Shown here: one piece after another, positions 1-7,741 of the stretch
Position numbering within the stretch: position 1 is the first letter of the stretch
Layout of the letters: each line of letters begins with the position of its first letter
NCBI GenBank assembly: GCA_003500135.1
Contig: DNTA01000080.1
Location: forward strand, 1 to 27,431
DNA: 27,431 nucleotides
DNA from: Cytophagales bacterium
Lineage (GTDB): Bacteria > Bacteroidota > Bacteroidia > Cytophagales > Cyclobacteriaceae
Direction: 5' to 3'
Notes under the pieces: model-generated
Databases searched by the model: none
What the model saw: the letters and a program-made list of their open reading frames with translations, nothing else
Told to the model about the DNA's origin: nothing
Program-made: the position numbers and the translations under genes

Positions 1-48
1 TTAGGATTTGTCATGAAAGCCCAAAATGAAATAAGTTCAAGTGTTTAG
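1..48 (+). CDS. possible C-terminal tail of an unseen gene (partial)
   Basis: Frame 1 is open from the window edge to a TAG at 46-48, giving a 15-residue tail ending ISSSV. The other five frames close within about 40 bases. If real, the gene lies mostly before the window and is convergent with the pseudouridine synthase. The tail is too short to identify, and an open stretch of this length can occur by chance. Confidence 0.2.
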   Translation, partial: LGFVMKAQNEISSSV

Positions 49-161
49 GCTTATTTTGGTGCTGAGGCGTGGTTAACCATCATGGTGAGTACCAAAATGT
101 TCATAAAATCTTGATATTGAAGTAGTTTGGACTTGGAACAGGATGCTAATACACGTTTCAG

Positions 162-178
162 GTTCAATGATATTGAAC
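162..178. repeat. perfect inverted repeat over the rluD stop codon
   Basis: Seven-base arms GTTCAAT (162-168) and ATTGAAC (172-178) are separated by three bases. On the minus strand the hairpin contains the last codons and the TGA stop (164-166) of the pseudouridine synthase. No T-run follows, so it is not a standard intrinsic terminator. It could protect the transcript 3' end or be chance. Confidence 0.35.
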
Positions 179-1189
179 GTAGTGTCTCCACTTTTCCAAA
201 ACCTGGCTAAGGTCATCAGGCAACCCGCTATCAAATTGCATCCATTTCTGGCTGTCAGGATGAACAAATCCAAGTGATTTTGCATGCAGCGCCTGACGAG
301 GAATTATTTTAAAGCAATTCTCTACGAACGACTTATACTTTGAGAATTTTGTGCCTTTAATGATCTTATCCCCCCCATAAGTTGCATCATTAAATAATGG
401 GTGCCCAAGATGTTTCATATGTGCCCGTATTTGATGCGTCCTACCGGTTTCCAGATTGCACTGGACCAAACTCACATATCTGAGGTTTTCCAGGGTTTTA
501 TAATGTGTAATCGCTTTTTTTCCAATATCACCCTCCGGGGAGGCGATTGTTATCCGTCGATCTTTCGGGCTTCTACCTAAATTTACATCGATAGTACCGG
601 TTTCAGGCGAAGGCTCTCCCCATACCAATGCCCAGTATGTTCTTTCGATACTATGTTCATAGAACTGCCTGGCCAAATGATTGATGGCATGTTCAGTTTT
701 GGCTATAACCAGTAAGCCGCTTGTATCTTTATCTATTCGGTGTACAAGGCCGGGCCTGCCTTCATTTCCGGCCATTTCCGGCAGGTTTTGAAAATGAAAG
801 GCCAGTGCATTTACCAAAGTTCCGGTCCAGTTGTTATATGCCGGATGGACTACCATTCCAGCAGGCTTATATACAACGAGAATACTGTCATCTTCATAAA
901 TAATATTGAGGGGAATATTTTCAGGAACAACATCTGTATCTCTCGGGGGCTCAGGTAAAACTACGGTAATGATATCTTCCGGACGGACCTTATAGTTTGG
1001 TTTCACGGTATTTTTATTGACCTGAACCAACCCATCTTTTATGGCGCCCTGTAGTTTATTTCGCGTCACATTAGGCAAGCGATCCATCAGGAACTTATCA
1101 ATACGAAGCAATTGTTGCTTTGGGTCGGCTACAATACGGTGGCGCTCAAACCACTCGTCTTCCATGCGCTCTTCTTTGGGTTCTTCCAT
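164..1189 (-). CDS. rluD: RluD-like 23S rRNA pseudouridine synthase
   Basis: 341-residue enzyme of the RluA/RluD family, which isomerises uridine to pseudouridine in 23S rRNA. An N-terminal S4-like RNA-binding domain (about residues 25-90, with RIDKFLMDRLPNVTRNKLQG) precedes the PseudoU_synth_2 catalytic domain. The active-site motif HRIDKDTSGLL is present; the first Asp of HRID is the family nucleophile. GRTHQIRAHMKHLGHP is the conserved C-terminal family block. Length is close to E. coli RluD. The start is uncertain: a TATCTTTG promoter element ends 5 bases before this ATG. Transcription could therefore begin at or beside it, and the in-frame ATG at 1165 (MEDEWFERH) would then have a short leader. 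Whether the target positions match RluD or RluC cannot be told from sequence. It is divergent from the next gene. Confidence 0.93.
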   Translation of the reverse strand: MEEPKEERMEDEWFERHRIVADPKQQLLRIDKFLMDRLPNVTRNKLQGAIKDGLVQVNKNTVKPNYKVRPEDIITVVLPEPPRDTDVVPENIPLNIIYEDDSILVVYKPAGMVVHPAYNNWTGTLVNALAFHFQNLPEMAGNEGRPGLVHRIDKDTSGLLVIAKTEHAINHLARQFYEHSIERTYWALVWGEPSPETGTIDVNLGRSPKDRRITIASPEGDIGKKAITHYKTLENLRYVSLVQCNLETGRTHQIRAHMKHLGHPLFNDATYGGDKIIKGTKFSKYKSFVENCFKIIPRQALHAKSLGFVHPDSQKWMQFDSGLPDDLSQVLEKWRHYVQYH

Positions 1190-1194
1190 ATCTG

Positions 1195-1202
1195 CAAAGA
1201 TA
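1195..1202 (-). promoter_or_regulatory. candidate Bacteroidota -7 element for rluD
   Basis: TATCTTTG on the minus strand matches the Bacteroidota consensus TAnnTTTG exactly. It lies only 5 bases upstream of the annotated ATG. No good TTG -33 element is visible at the usual distance, so the call rests on the -7 box and its position. Confidence 0.45.
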
Positions 1203-1235
1203 GTATTTTGAAGTGAAGCTGATTATATTTCCAGC

Positions 1236-2183
1236 ATGAACGAGCAAAGCGTAAGGGACTTTTATAAAAGTTATGAGCAAAAAAAAGATCAGGTTCTAAC
1301 GCTAGATCACCCTGCTGCAAAAAAAGCCGGCGTAAAACTCGAACTGGTCCGTATGGACCAGAACCATCCGGGAATATCCGGAAATAAACTATGGAAACTA
1401 AAATATAACCTTCTGGAAGCTGCAAAAAAAGGCGCGAAGCGGATAATAACATTTGGTGGAGCTTATTCCAACCATATACACGCTATGGCAGCAGCGGGCA
1501 GATTGCTGGATTTTGAAACCGTAGGCATTATCAGGGGTGAGTCGCCGCACCAGCTCAACCCCACACTGCAAGATGCAACAAATTGGGGCATGGAGCTTCA
1601 CCATATTTCAAGAACCGAATACAGAAATAGACATGAGGAGTCATTTCAGAATATGCTCTGCCAACAGTTTGGGGCCGACTATATCGTGCCTGAAGGAGGA
1701 AGTAATGCATTAGCCTTAAGAGGCATCAGGGACTGGGTGGAGAAATTTGAAAACTGTGATACTTACTGTGTAGCAACTGGCTCAGGAGGAACAGCAGCCG
1801 GAATACTGACGGGAATGAAGGCTCAAAAATTACTTTCATTTCCTGTGTTAAAGGGTGGATTGTACCTTAAAGATGTAATAGATAAAATGGTAATTAGTAG
1901 TGGACTTTCATCAATAGGAGAGCTACATATAATTGACTCCTATCATTTCGGGGGCTTCGCTAAATTCAATAATGATCTTATCAACTTCATAAACGCTTTT
2001 CAGGAAAAATATAAGATCCCTTTGGAACCGCTTTACACAGCGAAATTGCTTTATGGCGTATTGGAATTGACGCAGAGTGGAAGTTTTCAAAAAGGTGAGG
2101 TGGTACGCATTGTCCATACTGGAGGTCTTCAAGGAATAAGAGGATTTAACCAACGTTTCGGGGACATCATCCATATCTCATAA
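1236..2183 (+). CDS. PLP-dependent ACC deaminase / D-cysteine desulfhydrase-like enzyme
   Basis: 315-residue fold-type II PLP enzyme of the 1-aminocyclopropane-1-carboxylate deaminase/D-cysteine desulfhydrase family. The Schiff-base lysine is probably K51 in ISGNKLWKLKYNL. GGAYSNH follows near residue 70, and the glycine-rich phosphate-binding loop is ATGSGGTAAG. The HTGGLQG block lies near the C-terminus. Known members either open the cyclopropane ring of ACC to 2-oxobutyrate and ammonia or release sulfide from D-cysteine. Sequence reading alone does not separate these, and in Bacteroidota D-amino-acid desulfhydrase or an unknown amino-acid lyase is at least as likely as ACC deaminase. It is a single-gene unit: divergent from rluD and closed by a hairpin starting directly after its stop. 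A TATATTTC element at 1224-1231 is a weak promoter candidate. Confidence 0.88.
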   Translation: MNEQSVRDFYKSYEQKKDQVLTLDHPAAKKAGVKLELVRMDQNHPGISGNKLWKLKYNLLEAAKKGAKRIITFGGAYSNHIHAMAAAGRLLDFETVGIIRGESPHQLNPTLQDATNWGMELHHISRTEYRNRHEESFQNMLCQQFGADYIVPEGGSNALALRGIRDWVEKFENCDTYCVATGSGGTAAGILTGMKAQKLLSFPVLKGGLYLKDVIDKMVISSGLSSIGELHIIDSYHFGGFAKFNNDLINFINAFQEKYKIPLEPLYTAKLLYGVLELTQSGSFQKGEVVRIVHTGGLQGIRGFNQRFGDIIHIS

Positions 2184-2215
2184 AAAACCCTCGATGTGGT
2201 GGGATCAAGGGTTTT
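2184..2215 (+). terminator. intrinsic terminator after the PLP enzyme gene
   Basis: Hairpin immediately after the TAA stop. Left arm AAAACCCTCGAT and right arm ATCAAGGGTTTT pair over 12 positions with one mismatch around an 8-base loop. The final T's lie inside the right arm, giving a short U-tract. Confidence 0.6.
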
Positions 2216-2599
2216 CCTACAAGCTGATTTTCCAAACCTTAAATTTCCGATGAAGGTAATTCCAGGTATTTAAAAAGATTTTGAAAAAAGCCATCACCAC
2301 ACGTGATGACGGCATAATGCTCTCCTTAGTCTAAAAAATAATAGGTAATAGCTTAAAAAGTGATAGAAATATAAACAAAAGTAATGTATAAAGCAACAAA
2401 ATAATAAAAATTAATATTAAATATGAGAAATGTATATTTCTAGATTAAGTAATAATAATTGTTAATAAAGATATTTTGGCGTTAATTAATATATTTAGCT
2501 AACAAAAAACATTAATAAAGCGTTAAATGCATTATATTGTATATGGTAAACCTTATTAAGTCAAGGTTTTAATTTTTTAAACTTACCAGGTATATTTTT
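2216..2599. other. AT-rich intergenic region with a leader-like mini-ORF
   Basis: No gene is recognised in this stretch. At 2281-2334 a TTG-initiated mini-ORF encodes LKKAITTRDDGIMLSLV, rich in Ile, Thr, Leu and Val. It contains a hairpin (GCCATCAC at 2290-2297 with GTGATGACGGC at 2303-2313), which resembles an amino-acid attenuator leader. No biosynthetic operon follows and there is no ATG. From about 2335 to 2599 the sequence is strongly AT-rich with runs of A and T, and probably holds the promoter of the HTH gene. No exact TAnnTTTG element was found. Confidence 0.3.
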
Positions 2600-2956
2600 A
2601 TGTTACAGTTTAATTTACAGTACATTTTTGACCTGAGAGGGATTGATAAACCCTTTTCATTTCTAAAAAGACACGGCTTTACGCATGCTGTAGCACAAAG
2701 TATGTCAACGGGGAACTTAAAGAGCTTGCGTACCAACCAGATAGAAAAGCTTTGCGAAATACTTCAATGCACGCCAAATGATCTGCTTGAATGGGTTCCT
2801 GATAAGAAAAGCGACGACCATCAGAAGCATCCGCTGTTTAAACTAAAAAGAGCGCATAGCGCCGTCAATATCCGCAAAGCGCTCAAGGACTTTCCTGTAG
2901 AAAAACTGGATGAACTGGAAAAGGTGATCGAGGCGTTGAAAAAGGGAGATAAATAA
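2600..2956 (+). CDS. small XRE/Cro-type helix-turn-helix regulator
   Basis: 118-residue protein with an N-terminal Cro/C1-type HTH fold (about residues 1-65). The recognisable pattern is a short helix, then HAVAQSMSTGNLKSLRTNQ and IEKLCEILQCTPNDLLEW, which is the typical C-terminal end of XRE domains. The rest is basic and helical and ends in a Lys/Glu-rich segment (PVEKLDELEKVIEALKKGDK), possibly a dimerisation helix. No ligand or protease domain is present. It sits alone after a long AT-rich gap, 162 bases before the SusC-like gene and on the same strand. It could regulate itself or that gene, but nothing in the sequence proves it. Small stand-alone XRE proteins of this type are common in Cytophagales. 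Confidence 0.8.
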   Translation: MLQFNLQYIFDLRGIDKPFSFLKRHGFTHAVAQSMSTGNLKSLRTNQIEKLCEILQCTPNDLLEWVPDKKSDDHQKHPLFKLKRAHSAVNIRKALKDFPVEKLDELEKVIEALKKGDK

Positions 2957-3118
2957 AAATGTTAATTTTTTGCAAATAGTTATTGTGCTATTAAAACCCG
3001 ACTGAAGACTACTATTTTGCATTTTGATCTAAATGGAGTAAATTCCTTATCGTTTTTTAATCTTTTTATTCAAAGCAGTGAAGTAACAAATTAGATCATA
3101 ATCTTTATTACTCAAAGA

Positions 3119-6076
3119 ATGGCTGCGAAACAGTTCTTATTATCGCTAACGCTCCTTGTTCTGATATATTTATCTTCAGTAGTCGCAGCATGGGCACAGG
3201 ATTGGAAAACTGTAAAAGGAGTGGTTATGGACACTGTAGCCAATACTACTCTGGCCCAGGTCACCATCCAAACGGAGGATGGGGTTATCCAAAGTACTTC
3301 TCTTGAAAATGGAACCTTTTCCATTGCCGTTCCCGATCAATCCACACATCTTATTTTCAGTCTGGAAGGGTATGAGACAATGAAATTAGAGGTAGAAGAC
3401 AAAATTTCGATAAAAGTTCATCTCACAGCAGTTGCAAATAGAAAAGGTAAATACCTGAATCAGGGCTATGGATACACCTCCCGGGATCAGGTTACATCTG
3501 CCTTTTCAGTGCTGAATGCGCAAGAATTTAACCTTGGCAACATTAATGACCCTGCCGAGCTGTGGATGGCAAAAGTGGCCGGATTAGGGGTTTATAAAAA
3601 AGGGGATGACCCTAATGCTGAGGCATTGATGAGGATCCGTGGTTTAATCTCCCTTGAAAATAATGTTTCTCCTTTAATTGTGATCGATAATGTCGTGGCC
3701 GCATCGCTTGAAAATTTGGATCCCAATGACATTGAAAACATTCAGGTTTTAAGAGATGGTGCAGCTGCAGCAATATATGGAATAAGAGGATCGCAAGGTG
3801 TAATATTGATCGAAACAAAAAAGGGACAACGTAATACACCGGTAAGTGTGAATTATCGAGGATACGTCGCTGCAGCTACCGTGTCAAATGAACACCCCGC
3901 GCTTAACCGGGAAGAATATTTAAGCGTTGGTGGCAACGATCTTGGATCAGATACCAACTGGCAGGATGAGGTAGCCAAAACGGGCATATCACAGATGCAC
4001 CACATATCAGTAAGTGGCGGATCGAATAACACGATATACAGAGCCTCTGTGAACTACCGGGATATTAATGGTATACTGAAGAACTCAGGTTTTGATCAGG
4101 TCAACGCCAGAATAGGTTTAACTCAATTTGCTCTGAAAAATAAATTAAAAATCAACCTGAACTCCTCATACACGGATAGGAATATTGATTATTCATTTGT
4201 TGAAGCTTTTCGATACGCCACTGTTTCCAACCCAACTCAACCCATTAAATTTGATAATGGTAATTACTACCAGCCTATTATTTTTGATAATTTTAATCCG
4301 ATGGCGATTCTGGATTTGAATGTTAATGAAGGGAAACGGCAGATAATTAATTTCAACTTACAAATGGATTATGCGATTTCTGACCATATCAGCATTTATG
4401 CAAATTATGCGCAACAGAACAGAACTGAATTAAATGGCGAATACTACTCGCGAAGTTCATTTTTTAGAGGGTACTATCGTGGAGGTTTAGCCAGTAGATA
4501 TACTTCTGATGATAATTTTCGATTGTTTGAATCCTACTTAAACTACAATAATGAATTTGGAAAAGTTATTCTTGATTTTACCGCGGGCTACTCCTATCAA
4601 CAAAGTGAATTTGAAGACATTTACATGGAGTTGGGGAATTTCCCAAACGACCAACTAGGGTATAATGCACTGCAAAATGCGGCGGATTTACTTTCGGTAA
4701 CTGACGAAGAAGCTGATATCCAAAGCTATACCTCCCCAAGGGATAAGGTCGTTGCGTTTTTTGGTAGATTTAATCTGAACATAGGTGAAAATATATTTGT
4801 CAATGGTTCATTAAGAAGAGAGGGATCGTCAAAGTTAGGCACAGATAATCAGTGGGGCTCATTTCCTGCCATTGGTGCCGGAATCAATTTAAATAACTTT
4901 TTGAATTTTAATTTTCTCAATGAACTAAAATTCAGGACAGGGTTCGGTGTTACCGGAGCGTTACCAGATCAATCGGGACTTTCACAGTCCATTTACCAAT
5001 ATTATACAGATAATGGCGGAATAATTGTTCAGACAAATGCCGCAAACCCGGATTTAGGTTGGGAAGAAAAGAGGGAGTGGAACTTTGGCCTCGATTTCCG
5101 TTTAGCAGACAAATTAAGTGGATCTTTTGATCTGTACCGAAGAAAAATTGATAACCTAATTGTTCAATCCCGACTGGAAGAAGAAGGAAGGAGGTTAAAT
5201 GTTTATCAAAATTCTGGTGCATTGAAGACTAATGGATTCGAATTTCATTTGCGGTACAATCAATTGAAAATAGGGGATATTACCTGGACAAGTGATTTGG
5301 TCTTGAATTCCTATAAAACAACATTAGAAAAATACCCGGTGGATTCGGGTATGGTAGGTTGGGCGGGTGCGCCAGGACAGGGGTCATTACGATTTTTAAA
5401 ATTTGAAGTAGATCAAGAACTTGGTCAGTTCTGGGGACCACTTTTCTCAGGTGATATTAATTTATCCGGAGCGCAGGAATTAGTCGATATTAATGGTGAT
5501 GGACAATTATTGACATTTCCATCGGCGGCTCTATTGCCTGATGGGGATTATGTAGTATTAGGTAATGGCTTTCCAGATTATGAATTAGGGTTTTCCAATT
5601 ATTTCTCTTTCAAAAACTGGCATCTCAATTTTCTTTTTAGAGGTATTTTTGGACACAGCTTGATAAATACTCAACGATACTTTTATGAACCAATAGATCC
5701 CGGAGCCATTAATTCATATAATCGGGTGATTACAGAAAAGGCGGTAGAAGGATTGACATTTTCTCAATTTAGCTCCTTGTATGTAGAAAAAGCAGATTTC
5801 TTTTCTCTGGAAAACATATCATTGGGCTATGAATTAAGTTTTAATCAAAGTAGCGCATTAAAGTCTATCATTTTAAATTTTACGGTTCAAAACGCTTTTA
5901 CACTAACAAATTATACTGGTTTAGACCCAGAACCAAATTTAATTGATTTCGGTCCTACTGATAATGGTTCCAGCATAAGAAATAGATCAGCTGAATTAAT
6001 GGCTCCTGGAATTGATCGCAGAAACGAATATTTTCCTGCCAGGACCTACACTTTTGGGTTACAGGCTACTTTTTAG
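3119..6076 (+). CDS. SusC/RagA-type TonB-dependent outer-membrane receptor
   Basis: 985-residue TonB-dependent transporter. The signal peptide (residues 1-27) ends in VVAAWAQ. A carboxypeptidase-like regulatory (beta-sandwich) domain covers about 30-100. The plug domain (about 110-237) carries the SusC signature: MRIRG, PLIVIDNV, DPNDIENIQVLRDGAAAAIYG and RGSQGVILIETKKG. A long beta-barrel follows and ends in an aromatic residue (FGLQATF), as expected for BAM insertion. SusC-like porins normally import glycans or peptides with a SusD lipoprotein lid. Here no SusD gene follows; the next gene, 41 bases on, is a small DUF2805-type protein. The substrate is therefore unknown, and the receptor may work alone or with a SusD encoded elsewhere. 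The plug has DN instead of the more usual DG in PLIVIDGV. The preceding HTH gene might regulate it. Confidence 0.93.
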   Translation: MAAKQFLLSLTLLVLIYLSSVVAAWAQDWKTVKGVVMDTVANTTLAQVTIQTEDGVIQSTSLENGTFSIAVPDQSTHLIFSLEGYETMKLEVEDKISIKVHLTAVANRKGKYLNQGYGYTSRDQVTSAFSVLNAQEFNLGNINDPAELWMAKVAGLGVYKKGDDPNAEALMRIRGLISLENNVSPLIVIDNVVAASLENLDPNDIENIQVLRDGAAAAIYGIRGSQGVILIETKKGQRNTPVSVNYRGYVAAATVSNEHPALNREEYLSVGGNDLGSDTNWQDEVAKTGISQMHHISVSGGSNNTIYRASVNYRDINGILKNSGFDQVNARIGLTQFALKNKLKINLNSSYTDRNIDYSFVEAFRYATVSNPTQPIKFDNGNYYQPIIFDNFNPMAILDLNVNEGKRQIINFNLQMDYAISDHISIYANYAQQNRTELNGEYYSRSSFFRGYYRGGLASRYTSDDNFRLFESYLNYNNEFGKVILDFTAGYSYQQSEFEDIYMELGNFPNDQLGYNALQNAADLLSVTDEEADIQSYTSPRDKVVAFFGRFNLNIGENIFVNGSLRREGSSKLGTDNQWGSFPAIGAGINLNNFLNFNFLNELKFRTGFGVTGALPDQSGLSQSIYQYYTDNGGIIVQTNAANPDLGWEEKREWNFGLDFRLADKLSGSFDLYRRKIDNLIVQSRLEEEGRRLNVYQNSGALKTNGFEFHLRYNQLKIGDITWTSDLVLNSYKTTLEKYPVDSGMVGWAGAPGQGSLRFLKFEVDQELGQFWGPLFSGDINLSGAQELVDINGDGQLLTFPSAALLPDGDYVVLGNGFPDYELGFSNYFSFKNWHLNFLFRGIFGHSLINTQRYFYEPIDPGAINSYNRVITEKAVEGLTFSQFSSLYVEKADFFSLENISLGYELSFNQSSALKSIILNFTVQNAFTLTNYTGLDPEPNLIDFGPTDNGSSIRNRSAELMAPGIDRRNEYFPARTYTFGLQATF

Positions 6077-6117
6077 ATCAAATTTAAACACTACACTTTT
6101 CAATCTGTTTTTTAACT

Positions 6118-6384
6118 ATGAATGACAGAGAAATTGACCGGATCGTAGAAATGGCCTGGGAAGACAGAACACCATTTGACGCCATAGAATCACAGTTTGG
6201 GCTGCCGGAAAATGAGGTGATCAAGCTGATGAGAAAAGAGCTCAGGCAGAGTAGCTTCAAAAGGTGGCGCAGACGGGTTCAGGGAAGAAAAACAAAACAT
6301 GCGGCACTTAGAAACTATGCTAAAGGCAGACATCGCAGTAGTCGTCAGAGGACGATTTCCAACAATAAAATCAGTAAAAGATAA
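6118..6384 (+). CDS. TIGR03643/DUF2805 family protein
   Basis: 88-residue basic protein. The N-terminal half (MNDREIDRIVEMAWEDRTPF, then DAIESQFGLPENEVIKLMRK) matches the small TIGR03643/DUF2805 family of unknown function found in many Bacteroidota, Proteobacteria and cyanobacteria. The shape, a helical bundle with an xxFGLPExEVIxLMRK-like segment, resembles a short HTH. The Arg/Lys-rich tail (RWRRRVQGRK and onward) could bind nucleic acid. That is inference, as no function is established to my knowledge. It ends 4 bases before the ferredoxin gene and starts 41 bases after the SusC gene, so the three may share a transcript. Confidence 0.8.
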   Translation: MNDREIDRIVEMAWEDRTPFDAIESQFGLPENEVIKLMRKELRQSSFKRWRRRVQGRKTKHAALRNYAKGRHRSSRQRTISNNKISKR

Positions 6385-6388
6385 ATCT

Positions 6389-6703
6389 ATGCCGACCGTT
6401 ACATTCAAAGGGCAAAAGATTGAATGTGAAGCAGGAGCCAATCTGCGAAAGACTTTGTTGAACAATAAATTAAGCCCGCACAATGGCAAAGCCAAATGGC
6501 TTAATTGCAAAGGAATGGGAACATGTGGGACCTGCGCCGTTAAAATAAAGGGAGTTGTAAATCCAAAAGCATGGCAGGAAAAATGGCGCCTGAATTTTCC
6601 GCCACACCATGAAAGATCGGGCCTGAGACTGGCCTGTCAGGTCAAGGTGTGGGAAGATATGGAAGTAGAAAAGGGTAGCGGTTTTTGGGGTCAGCACATT
6701 TAG
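6389..6703 (+). CDS. 2Fe-2S ferredoxin-like protein
   Basis: 104-residue single-domain [2Fe-2S] protein. The cluster-binding motif is CKGMGTCGTC (C-x5-C-x2-C), with a fourth Cys in RLACQV further on. The spacing is the adrenodoxin-like type rather than plant-type C-x4-C-x2-C. The start was placed at ATG 6389 (MPTVTFKGQKIECEAG), which begins the first beta strand. The longer frame from 6299 would add 30 residues read out of frame inside the DUF2805 gene. The Trp/Lys-rich insertion between Cys 3 and Cys 4 (KAWQEKWRLNFPP) is characteristic of a small subgroup seen in Bacteroidota and cyanobacteria. Probably an electron carrier; its partner is unknown. It follows the DUF2805 gene by 4 bases and is convergent with the Rnf-associated operon. 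Confidence 0.85.
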   Translation: MPTVTFKGQKIECEAGANLRKTLLNNKLSPHNGKAKWLNCKGMGTCGTCAVKIKGVVNPKAWQEKWRLNFPPHHERSGLRLACQVKVWEDMEVEKGSGFWGQHI

Positions 6704-6735
6704 GCCAAATATCCTAAAACCGCCATGTTATTTAT

Positions 6736-7719
6736 TTAATCCACTCCAACGAGCGCACGAATGTATTGTTGCCTTTCAAAATACTCCGGCACTGAAGTGT
6801 TTTTCTGACTTAACGAGCCCCTGAATTCATCCAGTGTTTCGAAGTCATTGTCCATCATCCATTTGCGCAAGTCCTCCAAAATCAAATTGATCTGACCCAT
6901 ACCGTGAATATAAAGGGTAGAACATAGCTCAACGGCTTTGGCGCCCACCAATAACTGTTTTACCACACCTTCACCATCGTGAATACCGGTATTTCCTATC
7001 AGGCTACAACCTACTCGTTGATAAAGAATAGAGACCCACCGTAGTGTATTCGACATTTCACCAGGGGCGCTGTATTTATTTTTCGATCTGAAATCCAGCG
7101 TATCGACATCAATATCCGTTTGGTAGAAGCGATTAAAAAGTACGAGCGCTGAAGCTCCTGCTTTTCTGATGTTTTTGGCCACTCGCGGCATGGAGGTAAA
7201 ATAGGGTCCTATTTTTACCAAAACGGGCAAATTAACCTGGTGTTTTACGCTGCTAACAATATCATAAATGTGTTGTTCAATGGCCATGGGATCTTCATCA
7301 AAATCCTTGGGCATCAGTGAAATGTTTAGCTCAAGCGCATCTGCACCCATGGCCTCAACATATTTAGCAAATTCAGTCCATTTACGGTTCGTCACACAGT
7401 TGATACTGGCAATTACCGGTATATCTACCAGTTCTTTACTTTTTTCGATCAACTCAAGGTAGTCCTCTGCTGCTTTACCTTTTGCCGTATTGGCCAGATA
7501 GTCCAATTCTTCTGTATGATAAACCGGGACAGCATCATCTAGCAGATCTCCTGTATCAGCTTCGATTTGTTCTTCAAATAGCGATTTAAGCACAACCGCA
7601 CCGGCGCCTGCATCGGCGCATCGTTTTACCCCTTCAGGGCTGTGGGTCAGACTGCAACTCGATACGATTATTGGGTTTTTTAAGTTGAGACCCATAAGGT
7701 CAGTGGCCAGATTTACCAT
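6736..7719 (-). CDS. dihydroorotate dehydrogenase-like flavoprotein, last gene of the rnf operon
   Basis: 327-residue TIM-barrel flavoenzyme of the DHODH superfamily, generally annotated as dihydroorotate dehydrogenase-like. The N-terminal strand LMGLNLKNPIIVSSCSLTHS, then a block with GADALELNISLMPKD, PVLVKIGPYF and the C-terminal FMN-phosphate site GNTGIHDGEGVVKQLLVGAKAVELCST all fit an FMN-binding barrel. It is unlikely to be the pyrimidine-pathway PyrD. Its active-site segment (ASINCVTN) differs from the classical class 1 loop, and it lies 22 bases downstream of rnfA, outside any pyr context. The genetic link suggests it exchanges electrons with ferredoxin or NAD(H) made by Rnf, but the substrate is unknown. 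It is the 3'-terminal gene of the minus-strand operon and convergent with the ferredoxin gene. Confidence 0.87.
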   Translation of the reverse strand: MVNLATDLMGLNLKNPIIVSSCSLTHSPEGVKRCADAGAGAVVLKSLFEEQIEADTGDLLDDAVPVYHTEELDYLANTAKGKAAEDYLELIEKSKELVDIPVIASINCVTNRKWTEFAKYVEAMGADALELNISLMPKDFDEDPMAIEQHIYDIVSSVKHQVNLPVLVKIGPYFTSMPRVAKNIRKAGASALVLFNRFYQTDIDVDTLDFRSKNKYSAPGEMSNTLRWVSILYQRVGCSLIGNTGIHDGEGVVKQLLVGAKAVELCSTLYIHGMGQINLILEDLRKWMMDNDFETLDEFRGSLSQKNTSVPEYFERQQYIRALVGVD

Positions 7720-7741
7720 AACTATTTTGGTTTAGCAGTAA

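Noticed and set aside
73..285. 70-residue minus-strand frame at the left edge
   Set aside because: It overlaps the C-terminus of the pseudouridine synthase in another frame and has no recognisable protein features.
2289..2306. Histidine leader (His-His-His-Thr) over the hairpin at 2290-2313
   Set aside because: The frame has a TAA at 2271-2273 and no start codon between it and the His codons, and no his operon follows.
6299..6388. Longer N-terminus for the ferredoxin-like protein
   Set aside because: The extra 30 codons lie inside the DUF2805 gene in another frame and show no family similarity; the fold begins at ATG 6389.
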